The position numbers and the translations under genes were made by a program. Below, piece after piece: positions 1-8,902 of a stretch of 64,000 nucleotides of DNA. The notes beneath the pieces were generated by a model. It saw only the letters and a list, made by a program, of their open reading frames with translations, ran no database searches and was not told where the DNA came from. Within the stretch, counting starts at the first letter, position 1, and the number at the start of each line of letters is the position of its first letter. The DNA comes from Pseudomonas sp. Bout1 (lineage in GTDB: Bacteria; Pseudomonadota; Gammaproteobacteria; Pseudomonadales; Pseudomonadaceae): NCBI RefSeq assembly GCF_034314165.1, contig NZ_JAVIWK010000001.1:2743001-2807000 (forward strand). The letters are read 5' to 3'.

Positions 1-1
1 G

Positions 2-1459
2 TCGTTGTTCACCCGAGGCAGCGGCGAGCCGTTGTCTCGTGGGGTCAGTGGTGTGTATCGCATCGCCGGCTATCGCGAACTCACCGACAAGGCCCCACAA
101 GCCGTGGCCGACATGGCCAAGGACAGCTGGGTGCTCGACCGCCAGGAATCGGCGCAAATCGCCGGCGGCAGTGCCGCCATGCAGGCCGCGGTACTGGAGC
201 TGTACTACGCCGACTACATCCGCCAATGGGACACTTTTCTTGGCGACGTGCACCTGGTGCCGTTGACCAGCCTTGGCCAGGCGTCCCTGGTGACCAACGT
301 GCTGGCGGCCAACGATTCACCGCTGCGCGCGCTGCTGCTGGCGGTAGCCAGGGAAACCACCCTGGAAGGCGCGTTGACCTCGGCCGCCAGCAAAGACACC
401 GACCAGCGTGTGCGCGACAAAATCGCCGCCGCCACGCAAAAGCTCCAGGCCGCCCTGGGCAGCGACGCCCCGGCCCCGACGGTGGATGCCAGCGCGAATC
501 CGGTAGACCAGCACTTCGCCGCGCTGCATCGCCTGGTGGGCAACGGCACCAGCCCGCAACCTGTGGATGAGATGCTGGCCTCGCTCAAAGACGCCGGCCA
601 ATACTTCGACAGCGCCGATGCTGCCCGGCGCAGCGCCGCGCCGGCGCCCACCGGGGAAGTGCTGGAGCGCTTGAAGCGTGCCAGCGATACCCAGCCGGCG
701 CCGTTGTCGACATTGCTGCGTGATGTGCAAGCCGGCGGTGCGGCGCTGACCCTGGGCAACGAGAAGGCCCGTTTGAATGCATTGTGGGAAGCCTCGGGTG
801 CGCCGTTCTGCCGGGCAGCAATCGCCGATCGTTACCCGTTGGTGCGCAGCTCCAGCCGCGATGCCACCGCCGATGATTTCGGCAAGTTCTTTGGCCCGGG
901 CGGGCTGATGGATGACTTTTTCAGCAAGAACCTCGCGCCGTATGTCGACATGAGCGGCAGCCAATGGCGCTGGCGTTCCAGCGGCGTGACGCCGCTGAAC
1001 ATCTCCCAGGACGTGCTCAACCAGTTCCAGCGTGGCGCGCGCCTGCGGGACATGTTCTTCGTGGCGGGGGCACGCCAGCCGTCATTGCGTTTTGACCTGA
1101 AAACCCTGAGTGCCGACCCGGCCCTGACCCAGGTGACCCTGGACATCGATGGCCAGCCGGTAGTGTACGAGGCGGGCAGTGTGGCGGACTTCACCGGCAT
1201 CAGCCTGCCCAGCGGCAAGGCAGGCGGGCTGGTGCGACTGCAGGCGACGCCGGCGCTGGTCAGCCCGCTGCGGGCCGATGGGCCTTGGGGTTGGCTGCGG
1301 ATGATGGACAAGGCAGCGGTCAGTGCCCAGGGTGAGTTGCTGCAAGTCACGTTCGATGTGGAAGGGCATCGGGTGGTGTATCAATTGCGGGCCAGCAGTG
1401 TGATCAACCCGTTCCGACGGGATGCGCTCGAGCAGTTTCGCTGCCCGACGACGTTATAG
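2..1459 (+). CDS. tssM: Type VI secretion inner-membrane protein TssM (IcmF family), 3' part only
   Basis: About 485 codons remain; the reading frame is open at the left edge, so the start lies outside the window. This is the periplasmic C-terminal half of TssM, the IcmF-like ATPase that with TssL and TssJ forms the T6SS membrane complex. The piece is soluble-looking, rich in Ala, Asp and Arg, and ends in a beta-rich stretch (WRWRSSG, VVYEAGS, VVYQLRASS) followed by NPFRRDALEQFRCP, a typical TssM terminus. tagF begins 9 bases after the stop, as in many Pseudomonas T6SS clusters. The assignment rests on these C-terminal patterns and on the tagF neighbour; the Walker motif region is not visible. 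Confidence 0.88.
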   Translation, partial: SLFTRGSGEPLSRGVSGVYRIAGYRELTDKAPQAVADMAKDSWVLDRQESAQIAGGSAAMQAAVLELYYADYIRQWDTFLGDVHLVPLTSLGQASLVTNVLAANDSPLRALLLAVARETTLEGALTSAASKDTDQRVRDKIAAATQKLQAALGSDAPAPTVDASANPVDQHFAALHRLVGNGTSPQPVDEMLASLKDAGQYFDSADAARRSAAPAPTGEVLERLKRASDTQPAPLSTLLRDVQAGGAALTLGNEKARLNALWEASGAPFCRAAIADRYPLVRSSSRDATADDFGKFFGPGGLMDDFFSKNLAPYVDMSGSQWRWRSSGVTPLNISQDVLNQFQRGARLRDMFFVAGARQPSLRFDLKTLSADPALTQVTLDIDGQPVVYEAGSVADFTGISLPSGKAGGLVRLQATPALVSPLRADGPWGWLRMMDKAAVSAQGELLQVTFDVEGHRVVYQLRASSVINPFRRDALEQFRCPTTL

Positions 1460-1468
1460 GGATTGGGC

Positions 1469-2053
1469 ATGGATCAGCAGTTGACGGGTTTTTTCGGCAA
1501 GGTCCCAAGCCATGGGGATTTTGTCAGTCGCCGGTTGCCCGAAGCGTTTTTGCGGCCCTGGGACGCGTGGCTGCAAAGCGGCTTGCAACACAGCCGCGAG
1601 CGCCTTGGGGCAGGCTGGCTGGAGGTGTATTTGTGCAGTCCGCTGTGGCGCTTTGCCTTGGCGGCGGGGGTGTGTGGCGAACAGGGCTGGGCCGGCGTGA
1701 TGTTGCCCAGCGTGGACCGGGTGGGGCGCTATTTTCCGTTGACGGTGGCGGTGGCGAGCGAAGACGTATCGCCCCTCGCACGGTTTGAGCAGGATGGCGA
1801 ATGGTACGCGCAGGTCGAGCGGTTGGCACTGTCGACGCTGGTTGAAGGATTTACGTTGGCCGCGTTTGATTCGGCGCTCAGGGCATTGCCGCCGCCGTCA
1901 CCCCAGGCACCGGTGGAAGAGGGCGTGCTGGCGGGGCATTCGATGTTCTGGACCGAGGGCTCGCCGCTGTTGGCGCCCACGACGATGACCTTTGCAGGCT
2001 TGCCGGGGGCGTCGACATTTGCCGATATGCTGGCGGGTCGCAGCTCGGCGTGA
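1469..2053 (+). CDS. tagF: Type VI secretion-associated protein TagF
   Basis: A 194-residue protein that opens with the family hallmark GFFGKVPSHGDFVSRRLP, followed by WDAWLQ and a central block around PLWRFALAAG and GVMLPSVDRVGRYFPL. TagF proteins are post-translational repressors of T6SS firing (in P. aeruginosa through Fha1). I chose the ATG at 1469 because AGGGA at 1458-1462 lies six bases before it; a TTG two codons upstream is the alternative. It follows tssM directly and is probably co-transcribed. The next gene runs towards it and stops one base after its stop codon, so the T6SS operon ends here. Confidence 0.9.
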   Translation: MDQQLTGFFGKVPSHGDFVSRRLPEAFLRPWDAWLQSGLQHSRERLGAGWLEVYLCSPLWRFALAAGVCGEQGWAGVMLPSVDRVGRYFPLTVAVASEDVSPLARFEQDGEWYAQVERLALSTLVEGFTLAAFDSALRALPPPSPQAPVEEGVLAGHSMFWTEGSPLLAPTTMTFAGLPGASTFADMLAGRSSA

Positions 2054-2054
2054 G

Positions 2055-2375
2055 TTACACCTGGGCCAGCGAGGCGACAGGGCTCTTGGGGAGTGTTGGG
2101 GTTGCAGGCACAGGGGCGGCACTTGTAGCCATTGAAGGCTTCGCGTTCACTGGGAACTCTGCACGGTCTGCGAATGTTTGCTGAACGGCCGGGACGAAGA
2201 CCTCGGCACTTTTTGCTGCCGATTCATCCTGGGTAACGGCAGCAGGTTTGTCCTTGGTAGCCGATTTGAGCAGCTTGTCGGCCCCAAACGCGGCGCCGCC
2301 GCTGATAGCACCCAAGCCAATCGCTTTCAGAATCGGCATGGCAATCGCCTTCAAAATATTCAATATCGCGCCCAT
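2055..2375 (-). CDS. Small membrane-active-looking protein of unknown function
   Basis: A 106-residue protein I do not recognise. The first 35 residues form an amphipathic or hydrophobic helix rich in Gly and Ala (AILNILKAIAMPILKAIG, then GLGAISGGAAFGADKLL, a glycine-zipper-like run). The rest is a low-complexity Ala/Pro/Lys/Thr tail ending in SPVASLAQV. AGAGG lies nine bases before this ATG, which favours it over the ATG two codons upstream. It converges on tagF with one base between the stops. The hydrophobic head and disordered tail could suit a membrane-associated peptide or T6SS accessory, but nothing in the sequence proves that. Confidence 0.6.
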   Translation of the reverse strand: MGAILNILKAIAMPILKAIGLGAISGGAAFGADKLLKSATKDKPAAVTQDESAAKSAEVFVPAVQQTFADRAEFPVNAKPSMATSAAPVPATPTLPKSPVASLAQV

Positions 2376-2500
2376 GGTCATTCACCTCTCATCCGGGTTT
2401 TTTCACGGTCTGGATAACCGCTCGTCCCTCTGTGTCAAAAACAGCGCCAGCGGTTCCATGCCCCCTTGCGCCGATTCAATTTCCTTGCTAGCTTTTCACA

Positions 2501-2520
2501 AAATGTTAACGATAACATTT
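2501..2520. promoter_or_regulatory. LacI-type operator before the sugar ABC transporter
   Basis: The 20-base sequence AAATGTTAACGATAACATTT is palindromic around a central CG, with one mismatched pair. This is the form expected for a LacI/PurR-family operator. It ends 35 bases before the binding-protein start, inside the likely promoter. The obvious partner is the LacI-family gene at 9625-10629, at the other end of the module. Binding is inferred, not shown. Confidence 0.6.
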
Positions 2521-2555
2521 GCTCTAAAAATAAAAACAAAACAGAGATCCCCGCC

Positions 2556-3482
2556 ATGAAAATGCTTCCGAAAACCCTGTGTTTGTTGGCTTTTAGCATC
2601 AATATCGGTACCGCCGGCCTGGCGTATGCCGAGACCAAACCCGCGCCCATCCGCATCGGCGCCTCCTTCCAGGAAATCAACAACCCGTACTTCGTCACCA
2701 TGAAAGACGCCCTGCAGGAAGCCGGGGCGACCATCGGTGCGCAGCTGATCATCACCGACGCCCGCCACGACGTGTCCAAACAGGTCAGCGACGTCGAAGA
2801 CATGCTGCAAAAGGGCATCGACATCCTGCTGATCAACCCTACCGACTCTGTCGGCGTGCAGTCGGCCGTCAAATCCGCCCACGCCGCGGGTGTGGTGGTG
2901 GTCGCGGTCGACGCCCAGGCCGAAGGCCCGCTGGACTCCTTCGTCGGTTCGAAAAACTTCGACGCCGGCTTCCAGGCCTGCGAATACCTGGCCAGGAACA
3001 TCGGCAACAAAGGCAACATCGCGATCCTCGACGGCATCGCCGTAGTGCCGATCCTGGAACGCGTACGCGGTTGCAAGGAGGCCGTGGCCAAGCACCCGGA
3101 CATCAAGATCGTGAGCATCCAGAACGGCAAGCAGGAACGTGACCAGGCGCTGACCGTCACCGAAAACATGCTGCAGGCCCAACCCACCCTCAAGGGTATT
3201 TTCAGCGTCAACGACAACGGTTCTCTCGGTGCACTCTCGGCCATTGAAGCCAGCGGCCTGGACGTCAAACTGGTGAGCGTCGACGGTGCGCCGGAGGCGA
3301 TCAAGGCCATCCAGAAACCCGGCAGCAAATTTATCGCCACCTCCGCGCAGTACCCGCGTGACCAGATCCGCCTGGCCCTGGGCATCGCCCTGGCCAAGAA
3401 GTGGGGCTCGCAAGTACCGGCCACGATCCCGGTGGACATCACCCTGATCGACCAGGCCAAGGCCAAGGATTTCAGCTGGTAA
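2556..3482 (+). CDS. Sugar ABC transporter periplasmic binding protein (RbsB family)
   Basis: A 308-residue protein with a signal peptide of about 25 residues (MKMLPKTLCLLAFS through GLAYA, cleaved before ETKP). The mature part has the periplasmic-binding-protein type I pattern: IRIGASFQEINNPYF, then DVEDMLQKGIDILLINPTD, VVVVAVDAQA, GNIAILDG, GIFSVNDNGSLGAL and VSVDGAPEAI. It should deliver a monosaccharide or polyol to the ATPase and permease encoded next. The ATG at 2556 gives an intact signal peptide. A LacI-type operator precedes it and a strong hairpin follows it, an arrangement that often makes the binding protein more abundant than the membrane parts. The exact ligand cannot be read from the sequence. 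Confidence 0.9.
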   Translation: MKMLPKTLCLLAFSINIGTAGLAYAETKPAPIRIGASFQEINNPYFVTMKDALQEAGATIGAQLIITDARHDVSKQVSDVEDMLQKGIDILLINPTDSVGVQSAVKSAHAAGVVVVAVDAQAEGPLDSFVGSKNFDAGFQACEYLARNIGNKGNIAILDGIAVVPILERVRGCKEAVAKHPDIKIVSIQNGKQERDQALTVTENMLQAQPTLKGIFSVNDNGSLGALSAIEASGLDVKLVSVDGAPEAIKAIQKPGSKFIATSAQYPRDQIRLALGIALAKKWGSQVPATIPVDITLIDQAKAKDFSW

Positions 3483-3492
3483 ACCGCCCGGG

Positions 3493-3513
3493 CCCCACGC
3501 CAGGCGTGGGGCA
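3493..3513 (+). promoter_or_regulatory. Intercistronic hairpin between binding-protein and ATPase genes
   Basis: GCCCCACGC and GCGTGGGGC form a nine-pair stem around a three-base loop, with no U-run after it. It is therefore more likely an mRNA-stabilising or processing hairpin than a terminator, as is common after binding-protein genes. Confidence 0.5.
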
Positions 3514-3545
3514 CAGGTCATCCATCTGAATGCGAGGTCGGCGGT

Positions 3546-5054
3546 ATGAGCAGTCTTCTGAAACTGGAAAATATTTGTAAGCGCTACCCGGGGGTGCAAG
3601 CCCTCAAGGCGATCAACCTGGAAGTGCAGCGCGGCGAGATTCATGCCTTACTCGGGGAAAATGGCGCGGGTAAATCGACCCTGATGAAGATTCTGGGCGG
3701 GGTCGAGCATCAGGACGAAGGGCAGATTCTGATCGACGGCCAGGCCCGGCAGTTTGCGACGTACCGCGATGCGATTGCCGCCGGTATTGGCATCGTGTTC
3801 CAGGAATTCAGCCTGATTCCCTACCTTACGGCGGTGGAAAATATCTTCCTCGGCCATGAGCTGAGTAATCGCTTTGGCCTGTTGCGCAAGCGCGAAATGG
3901 TCGAGGCCAGCGAGGCATTGTTCAAGCGCCTCGGCGTGAGCATCGACCTGCAATGCGCGGTCAAGCACCTGAGCGTGGCCGAGCAGCAGTTTGTCGAGAT
4001 CGCCAAGGCCCTGGCCCTGGATGCGCGGCTGCTGGTGCTCGATGAACCCACCGCCACCCTTACGCCGAGTGAAGCCGAGCTGCTGTTCGAGATCATGCGC
4101 GAACTCAAGCGCCAGGGCGTGGCGGTGATTTTTATTTCTCACCACCTGGAGGAAATTTTCCAGGTGTGCGACCGCATCAGCGTGCTGCGCGACGGCGGCA
4201 ATGCGGGCGTTACTGATGTGGCCGACAGCGATATCGACCGCCTGGTGGAAATGATGGTGGGGCGGCGCCTGGAATGCAGCTTTCCGCCCAAACCCAGCAC
4301 CGAGCGTGGGCCGCTGTTGCTGCAGGTCAAGGACATCCAGTTGGTGCGCAACGGCCCCCACAACCACTTTGAATTGCACAAGGGCGAGATTTTAGGCTTC
4401 GCCGGCCTGGTGGGCTCCGGGCGCACCGAATTGGCCCTGGGCATGATGGGCGCGCTGCCGTCGGTGAGCAAAGACGTGTGGCTGCGCGGTGAAAAAATCA
4501 CCCTGGACGACCCGGCCCAGGCCTTGGCCCATGGCATCGGGTTACTGCCCGAAAGCCGCAAGAGCGAAGGGCTGATCACCGATTTCAGCATCCGCGAAAA
4601 CATCTCCCTGAACAACCTGCCCAAGTACCAGAACACCAGCGGCCTGATCGATAAGGACAAGGAGTGTGCCAGCGTCGAAGCTCTGATGCGCCAACTGTCG
4701 ATCAAGGCCCCCAGCGGCGAGAGCCGGGTGTTCAACCTCAGCGGCGGCAACCAGCAGAAAGTCGTGATTGCGCGCTGGATCAACCATCACTGTGACGTGC
4801 TGGTGTTCGACGAGCCCACCCGGGGCATCGACGTCGGCGCCAAGGCGCAGATCTACGCACTGATGCGCAACCTTACCGAACAAGGCTACGCAATCATCAT
4901 GATTTCCTCGGAACTGCCGGAAGTCATCGGCATGTGCGACCGCGTCGCGGTGTTCCACAAGGGCGCCATCGTCAAGGTACTGGAAGCGTCTGCCGTCAAT
5001 CCTCAAGAGGTCATGCGCCATGCAACAGGGGGCTCAAGTGAATACGTCCATTAA
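3546..5054 (+). CDS. Sugar ABC transporter ATP-binding protein (RbsA family, two ATPase domains)
   Basis: A 502-residue double ATPase of the carbohydrate CUT2 type. The first domain has Walker [10 protein letters not shown] at residues 38-46, the signature LSVAEQQ and Walker [10 protein letters not shown]. The second has the degenerate P-loop GLVGSGRTE usual in this family, then [14 protein letters not shown] and [14 protein letters not shown]. It should power uptake with the permease that follows. Its last 35 bases overlap the permease start, which suggests translational coupling. The family length is about 500 residues, so the gene looks complete. Confidence 0.93.
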   Translation: MSSLLKLENICKRYPGVQALKAINLEVQRGEIHALLGENGAGKSTLMKILGGVEHQDEGQILIDGQARQFATYRDAIAAGIGIVFQEFSLIPYLTAVENIFLGHELSNRFGLLRKREMVEASEALFKRLGVSIDLQCAVKHLSVAEQQFVEIAKALALDARLLVLDEPTATLTPSEAELLFEIMRELKRQGVAVIFISHHLEEIFQVCDRISVLRDGGNAGVTDVADSDIDRLVEMMVGRRLECSFPPKPSTERGPLLLQVKDIQLVRNGPHNHFELHKGEILGFAGLVGSGRTELALGMMGALPSVSKDVWLRGEKITLDDPAQALAHGIGLLPESRKSEGLITDFSIRENISLNNLPKYQNTSGLIDKDKECASVEALMRQLSIKAPSGESRVFNLSGGNQQKVVIARWINHHCDVLVFDEPTRGIDVGAKAQIYALMRNLTEQGYAIIMISSELPEVIGMCDRVAVFHKGAIVKVLEASAVNPQEVMRHATGGSSEYVH

Positions 5055-6012
5055 TGCCGTGGGGCCGAGCCGGCTGCGCCTGAACCTGGCGCGGTTGATT
5101 CGTTCACCGGCGTTTTATCCCTTTGTGGGGTTGCTGGTGGTGACGTTGGTGATGATCTTCGCCAGCGACAACTTCCTGACTGCCAACAACCTGTCGAACA
5201 TCGCGCGCCAGGTGTCGATCAACGCGATTATCGCAGTGGGCATGACCTGCGTGATTCTTACCGGCGGCATCGATTTGTCGGTGGGGCCGGTGATGGCGTT
5301 GTCCGGCACCTTGACCGCCGGGTTGATGGTCGCGGGCTTGCCGCCGGGCCTGGCGATCGGCGCCGGGATGCTGATCGGCGTGGCCTTCGGCATCGGCAAC
5401 GGCCTGTTCGTCGCCTACCTGCACATGCCGCCGATCATCGTCACCCTGGCGACCATGGGCATCGCCCGTGGGTTTGGCCTGATGTACACCGACGGCTATC
5501 CGATTTCCGGTTTGCCGGAGTGGTTTGGGTTCTTTGGCCGCGAAAGCCTGTTCGGTATTTCGGTGCCGATCCTGATCATGCTGGTGACGTACCTGGCGGC
5601 CTATGTGCTGCTGCAACACACCCGCATCGGCCGCTATATCTACGCGATCGGCGGCAACGAGGAAGCGGTGCGCCTGTCCGGTGTGCGGGCGGCGCGCTTC
5701 AAGTTGCTGGTGTACGCCATCAGTGGCCTGACCGCTGCGATTGCCGGGCTGGTGCTGACCTCACGCTTGATGAGCGGCCAGCCGAATGCCGGGGTGTCGT
5801 TTGAACTCGACGCAATTGCCGCCGTGGTCCTGGGCGGCGCCTCGATTGCCGGCGGGCGCGGGGTGATTGTCGGCACCTTGCTCGGCGCCATGCTGCTCGG
5901 CGTATTGAACAACGGCTTGAACATGCTCGGGGTCTCGCCCTACGTCCAGAGTGTGATCAAGGGCGGGATCATTTTGCTGGCGATCTTTATCAGCCGTCAG
6001 CGCCACAAGTAA
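5020..6012 (+). CDS. Sugar ABC transporter permease (RbsC family)
   Basis: A 330-residue polytopic protein with the RbsC pattern: [34 protein letters not shown] as adjacent segments, [37 protein letters not shown] (the ATPase-contact loop) and [10 protein letters not shown]. About eight to ten hydrophobic helices are visible. CAAGAGG lies nine bases before the ATG at 5020, which is inside the ATPase gene; a GTG at 5038 would be an alternative start. The dehydrogenase gene follows within about 70 bases. Confidence 0.92.
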   Translation: MQQGAQVNTSINAVGPSRLRLNLARLIRSPAFYPFVGLLVVTLVMIFASDNFLTANNLSNIARQVSINAIIAVGMTCVILTGGIDLSVGPVMALSGTLTAGLMVAGLPPGLAIGAGMLIGVAFGIGNGLFVAYLHMPPIIVTLATMGIARGFGLMYTDGYPISGLPEWFGFFGRESLFGISVPILIMLVTYLAAYVLLQHTRIGRYIYAIGGNEEAVRLSGVRAARFKLLVYAISGLTAAIAGLVLTSRLMSGQPNAGVSFELDAIAAVVLGGASIAGGRGVIVGTLLGAMLLGVLNNGLNMLGVSPYVQSVIKGGIILLAIFISRQRHK

Positions 6013-6081
6013 ACCGGTTATCTCCACGCGGCCATGGCGGCCGCGAGGGTTTCTCTCATGCTCAAGAAAGGTCAGCACATC

Positions 6082-7161
6082 ATGGATAAGCACAACGAAA
6101 TGCAGGCTGTCGTCTGCCACGGCCCCAAAGACTACCGCCTGGAACGCATCGGCAAACCCCAGGCGCGGGTCAACGAACTGGTGATTCGCATCGCCGCCTG
6201 CGGCATCTGCGCCAGTGACTGCAAATGCCACTCGGGTGCGGCGATGTTCTGGGGCGGCGATAACCCGTGGGTCAAGGCGCCGGTGGTGCCGGGCCACGAG
6301 TTTTTCGGCTACGTAGTGGAGGCGGGTGAGGGCGCCGAGGAGCACTTTGAGGTGAAGGTCGGCGACAAAGTGATTGCCGAGCAGATCGTGCCGTGTGGCA
6401 AGTGCCGCTTTTGTAAATCCGGTAAGTACTGGATGTGCGAGGTGCACAACATCTTCGGCTTTCAGAAGGAAGTGGCCGAAGGCGGCATGGCCCAGTACAT
6501 GCGTATTCCCAAGACCGCCATCGTGCACAGGATTCCGGAGTCGGTGTCGCTGGAAGACTCGGCGCTGATCGAGCCGATGTCCTGCGCGATTCACACCGTC
6601 AACCGCGGGGAGATCCAGCTGGATGATGTGCTGGTGATCGCCGGTGCCGGTACCCTGGGCCTGTGCATGGTGCAGGTGGCTGCGCTGAAGACCCCGAAAA
6701 AACTGGTGGTGATCGACATGGTCGACGAGCGCCTGGAACTGGCGAAAAAATATGGTGCCGACGTGGTGATCAACCCGTCCCGGGAAAACGCTCGCGAGAT
6801 CATCAACGGCCTGACCGACAATTACGGCTGCGATGTGTACATCGAAACCACCGGCGTGCCGGCGGGCGTTACCCAAGGCCTGGATTTGATCCGAAAGCTG
6901 GGGCGCTTTGTCGAGTTCAGCGTGTTTGGCGCCGAGACCAGCGCCGACTGGTCGATCATCGGCGACCGCAAGGAACTGGACGTACGCGGCGCGCACCTGG
7001 GGCCGTATTGCTACCCGGTGGCCATCGATCTGTTCGAGCGCGGCCTGGTGACGTCCAAGGGCATCGTGACCCATGACTTCGGGCTGGATGACTGGGCCGA
7101 GGCGTTTGAATTGGCCAACTCGACCAAGTCGATCAAGGTGCTGTTGAAGCCGGTGGTCTGA
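6082..7161 (+). CDS. Zinc-dependent polyol dehydrogenase, erythritol/L-threitol dehydrogenase-like
   Basis: A 359-residue medium-chain dehydrogenase. Catalytic zinc ligands are visible as C43 (CGICASD) and H72-E73 (GHEFFG). The structural zinc lobe is C105, C108, C111 and C119 (PCGKCRFCKSGKYWMC), and a Rossmann motif GAGTLG follows. The stretches QAVVCHGPKDYRLE, SEQIVPC-like AEQIVPC, and DWSII, KELDV, GAHLGPYC agree closely with my memory of the mycobacterial erythritol/L-threitol dehydrogenase EltD. It probably oxidises a C4 or C5 polyol to the ketose with NAD. An ATG at 6058 is an alternative start. It lies between the importer and the kinase in one operon. Confidence 0.82.
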   Translation: MDKHNEMQAVVCHGPKDYRLERIGKPQARVNELVIRIAACGICASDCKCHSGAAMFWGGDNPWVKAPVVPGHEFFGYVVEAGEGAEEHFEVKVGDKVIAEQIVPCGKCRFCKSGKYWMCEVHNIFGFQKEVAEGGMAQYMRIPKTAIVHRIPESVSLEDSALIEPMSCAIHTVNRGEIQLDDVLVIAGAGTLGLCMVQVAALKTPKKLVVIDMVDERLELAKKYGADVVINPSRENAREIINGLTDNYGCDVYIETTGVPAGVTQGLDLIRKLGRFVEFSVFGAETSADWSIIGDRKELDVRGAHLGPYCYPVAIDLFERGLVTSKGIVTHDFGLDDWAEAFELANSTKSIKVLLKPVV

Positions 7162-7162
7162 G

Positions 7163-8695
7163 ATGAACTACGTGATGGGTGTGGACATCGGCACGCAAAG
7201 CACCAAGGCGCTGCTGGTGGACGGTGACGGTACGATCATCGCCCAGCACAGCCAGGGGTATCGCGTGGATACCCCGAAAGTGCGCTGGGCCGAGCAGTGG
7301 CCGCAGGTGTGGCTGGATGCGGTCGAGGCCTGCGTCGCCCAGTGCATGGCCAAGGCCGGTGTGGCGAAAGAGCAGGTCAAGGCGCTGTGCATCAGCAGCC
7401 TGTACGGCGGCTCGGGGATTGCCGTGGACGCGCAGATCACGCCGCTGCACCCGTGCCTGATCTGGATGGACCGGCGCGCGGGCGAACAGGTGGAGTGGGT
7501 GCGCGAGCACGTGGACCTGGAGCGGCTGTTCGCGGTCACCGGCAACTCGGTAGACAGCTACTACGGCTTCACCAAGATGCTCTGGCTCAAGCAGCATCAG
7601 CCGCAGGTGTGGGCCAACACCCGCTACCTGCTGCCACCCAACAGCTACATCAACTGGTGCCTGACAGGTGAGGTGGCGGTGGATCACAGCAGCGCCGGCA
7701 ACATCGGTGGCGTCTACGATGTGGCCCGGCGGGGCTGGTCGGCCGAGATGCTGGCGGCGCTGGAGATTCCGTTGGCGATGATGCCGGAGCGCTTGCTTTA
7801 TTCGGGGGAAGTGGTCGGTGGTTTGCTGGAGGATTGGGCCCGGCGATTGGGCTTGCAGGCCGGCACGCCGATCCTTGCCGGAGGCGTGGATGCGGCCATG
7901 GCCACATTGGCGGCCGGGGTGACCCGACCGGGCAATCATGTGGCGATGATCGGCACCAGCATGTGTTGGGGTTACCTCAATCAACAAGTGGATGCACGGC
8001 ATGGGCTGGTCAGCATGCCGCATGTCTATAACGGCCACCGAGACTTGTACATCTTCGGCGGCGCGATCACAGCCGGGGCGTCGGTGAGCTGGTTTCGCGA
8101 GCAGTTCTGCCAGGCGGAAGAGCAGCGGGCGAAGGACACGGGCCAGGACAGCCTGTGGCTGCTGGAGCAGAGCGCCGCGAAAATCCCGGCGGGCAGTGAA
8201 GGGCTGTTGTTCCTGCCGTATCTCATGGGCGAGCGCAGCCCGGTGTGGGATGACCGGGCCAGCGGCAGCTTTGTCGGGCTGAACCTGTATCACAGCCGTA
8301 TCCACCTGTACCGCGCGGTACTCGAAGGGGTGAGTTTTGCCCTGCGGCACAATATTGAAGCGGGCACCCGTGGGGCGCACTCCCTTGATCCACGGTTGAT
8401 TGTGGTGGGCGGGGCGAGCCATTCGGATTTGTGGATGCAGATTATCGCGGACATTACCCATTACCCGGTCTACACCATCGTGCAAGAGGTAGAGGCAGCA
8501 CTGGGCGCAGCGTTGCTGGCGGCCCATGCGGTGGGGTTGGTGGATGACCGGGAGATGCAGAAAGGCTGGGTGCAACTTGAACTGCGAGCGGAGCCGGAGG
8601 CGGGGAATGTCGGGGTGTATGACCGGGCGTTTGCCGAGTATCTGAAATTGTACCCGGCGTTGAAACCGGTGATGCACAGCTTGCAATTGAATTAA
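7163..8695 (+). CDS. FGGY-family carbohydrate kinase
   Basis: A 510-residue kinase of the FGGY/xylulokinase class. It has the phosphate-binding motif GVDIGTQSTKALLVD at the N-terminus, LIWMDRRAG in the sugar-binding lobe, ILAGGVDAA and MIGTSMCWG in the middle, LMGERSPVWDDRASG (family signature region) and VVGGASHSDLWMQIIADI near the end. It presumably phosphorylates the ketose made by the upstream dehydrogenase. The start codon is one base past the dehydrogenase stop, so the two are co-translated. The substrate (xylulose, ribulose, erythrulose or related) cannot be decided from motifs alone. Confidence 0.88.
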   Translation: MNYVMGVDIGTQSTKALLVDGDGTIIAQHSQGYRVDTPKVRWAEQWPQVWLDAVEACVAQCMAKAGVAKEQVKALCISSLYGGSGIAVDAQITPLHPCLIWMDRRAGEQVEWVREHVDLERLFAVTGNSVDSYYGFTKMLWLKQHQPQVWANTRYLLPPNSYINWCLTGEVAVDHSSAGNIGGVYDVARRGWSAEMLAALEIPLAMMPERLLYSGEVVGGLLEDWARRLGLQAGTPILAGGVDAAMATLAAGVTRPGNHVAMIGTSMCWGYLNQQVDARHGLVSMPHVYNGHRDLYIFGGAITAGASVSWFREQFCQAEEQRAKDTGQDSLWLLEQSAAKIPAGSEGLLFLPYLMGERSPVWDDRASGSFVGLNLYHSRIHLYRAVLEGVSFALRHNIEAGTRGAHSLDPRLIVVGGASHSDLWMQIIADITHYPVYTIVQEVEAALGAALLAAHAVGLVDDREMQKGWVQLELRAEPEAGNVGVYDRAFAEYLKLYPALKPVMHSLQLN

Positions 8696-8710
8696 GCGAA
8701 CACTGATCCA

Positions 8711-8873
8711 AATGTGGGTGCGGGCTTGCTGTGGTGAGGGGGCTTGTTGTGGTGAGCGGGCTTGCCCCGCGCTGGGCTGCGAAGCAGCCCCATCAATCTG
8801 TGGTGAACCGGGCGGGGGACAAGCCCCCTCACCACAGCAAGCCCCCTCACCACAGCAAGCCAGCTCCCACATT
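8711..8873. repeat. Nested extragenic palindrome cluster (REP/REPIN type)
   Basis: The block is bounded by AATGTGGG and CCCACATT. Inside it, TTGCTGTGGTGAGGGGGC units on the left are answered by inverted units on the right, around a GGGCTGCGAAGCAGCCC hairpin. This is a compound REPIN-like structure filling the gap between kinase and SDR genes. It may fold in mRNA and separate expression of the two. Short reading frames crossing it are artefacts of the palindrome. Confidence 0.8.
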
Positions 8874-8902
8874 GGATCTTCATTGTTTCCGGGATACCTG
8901 CC

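Noticed and set aside
5761..7074. 437-codon minus-strand frame opposite the polyol dehydrogenase, rich in His and Asp
   Set aside because: Shadow of the dehydrogenase gene in the opposite strand; composition reflects codon position bias.
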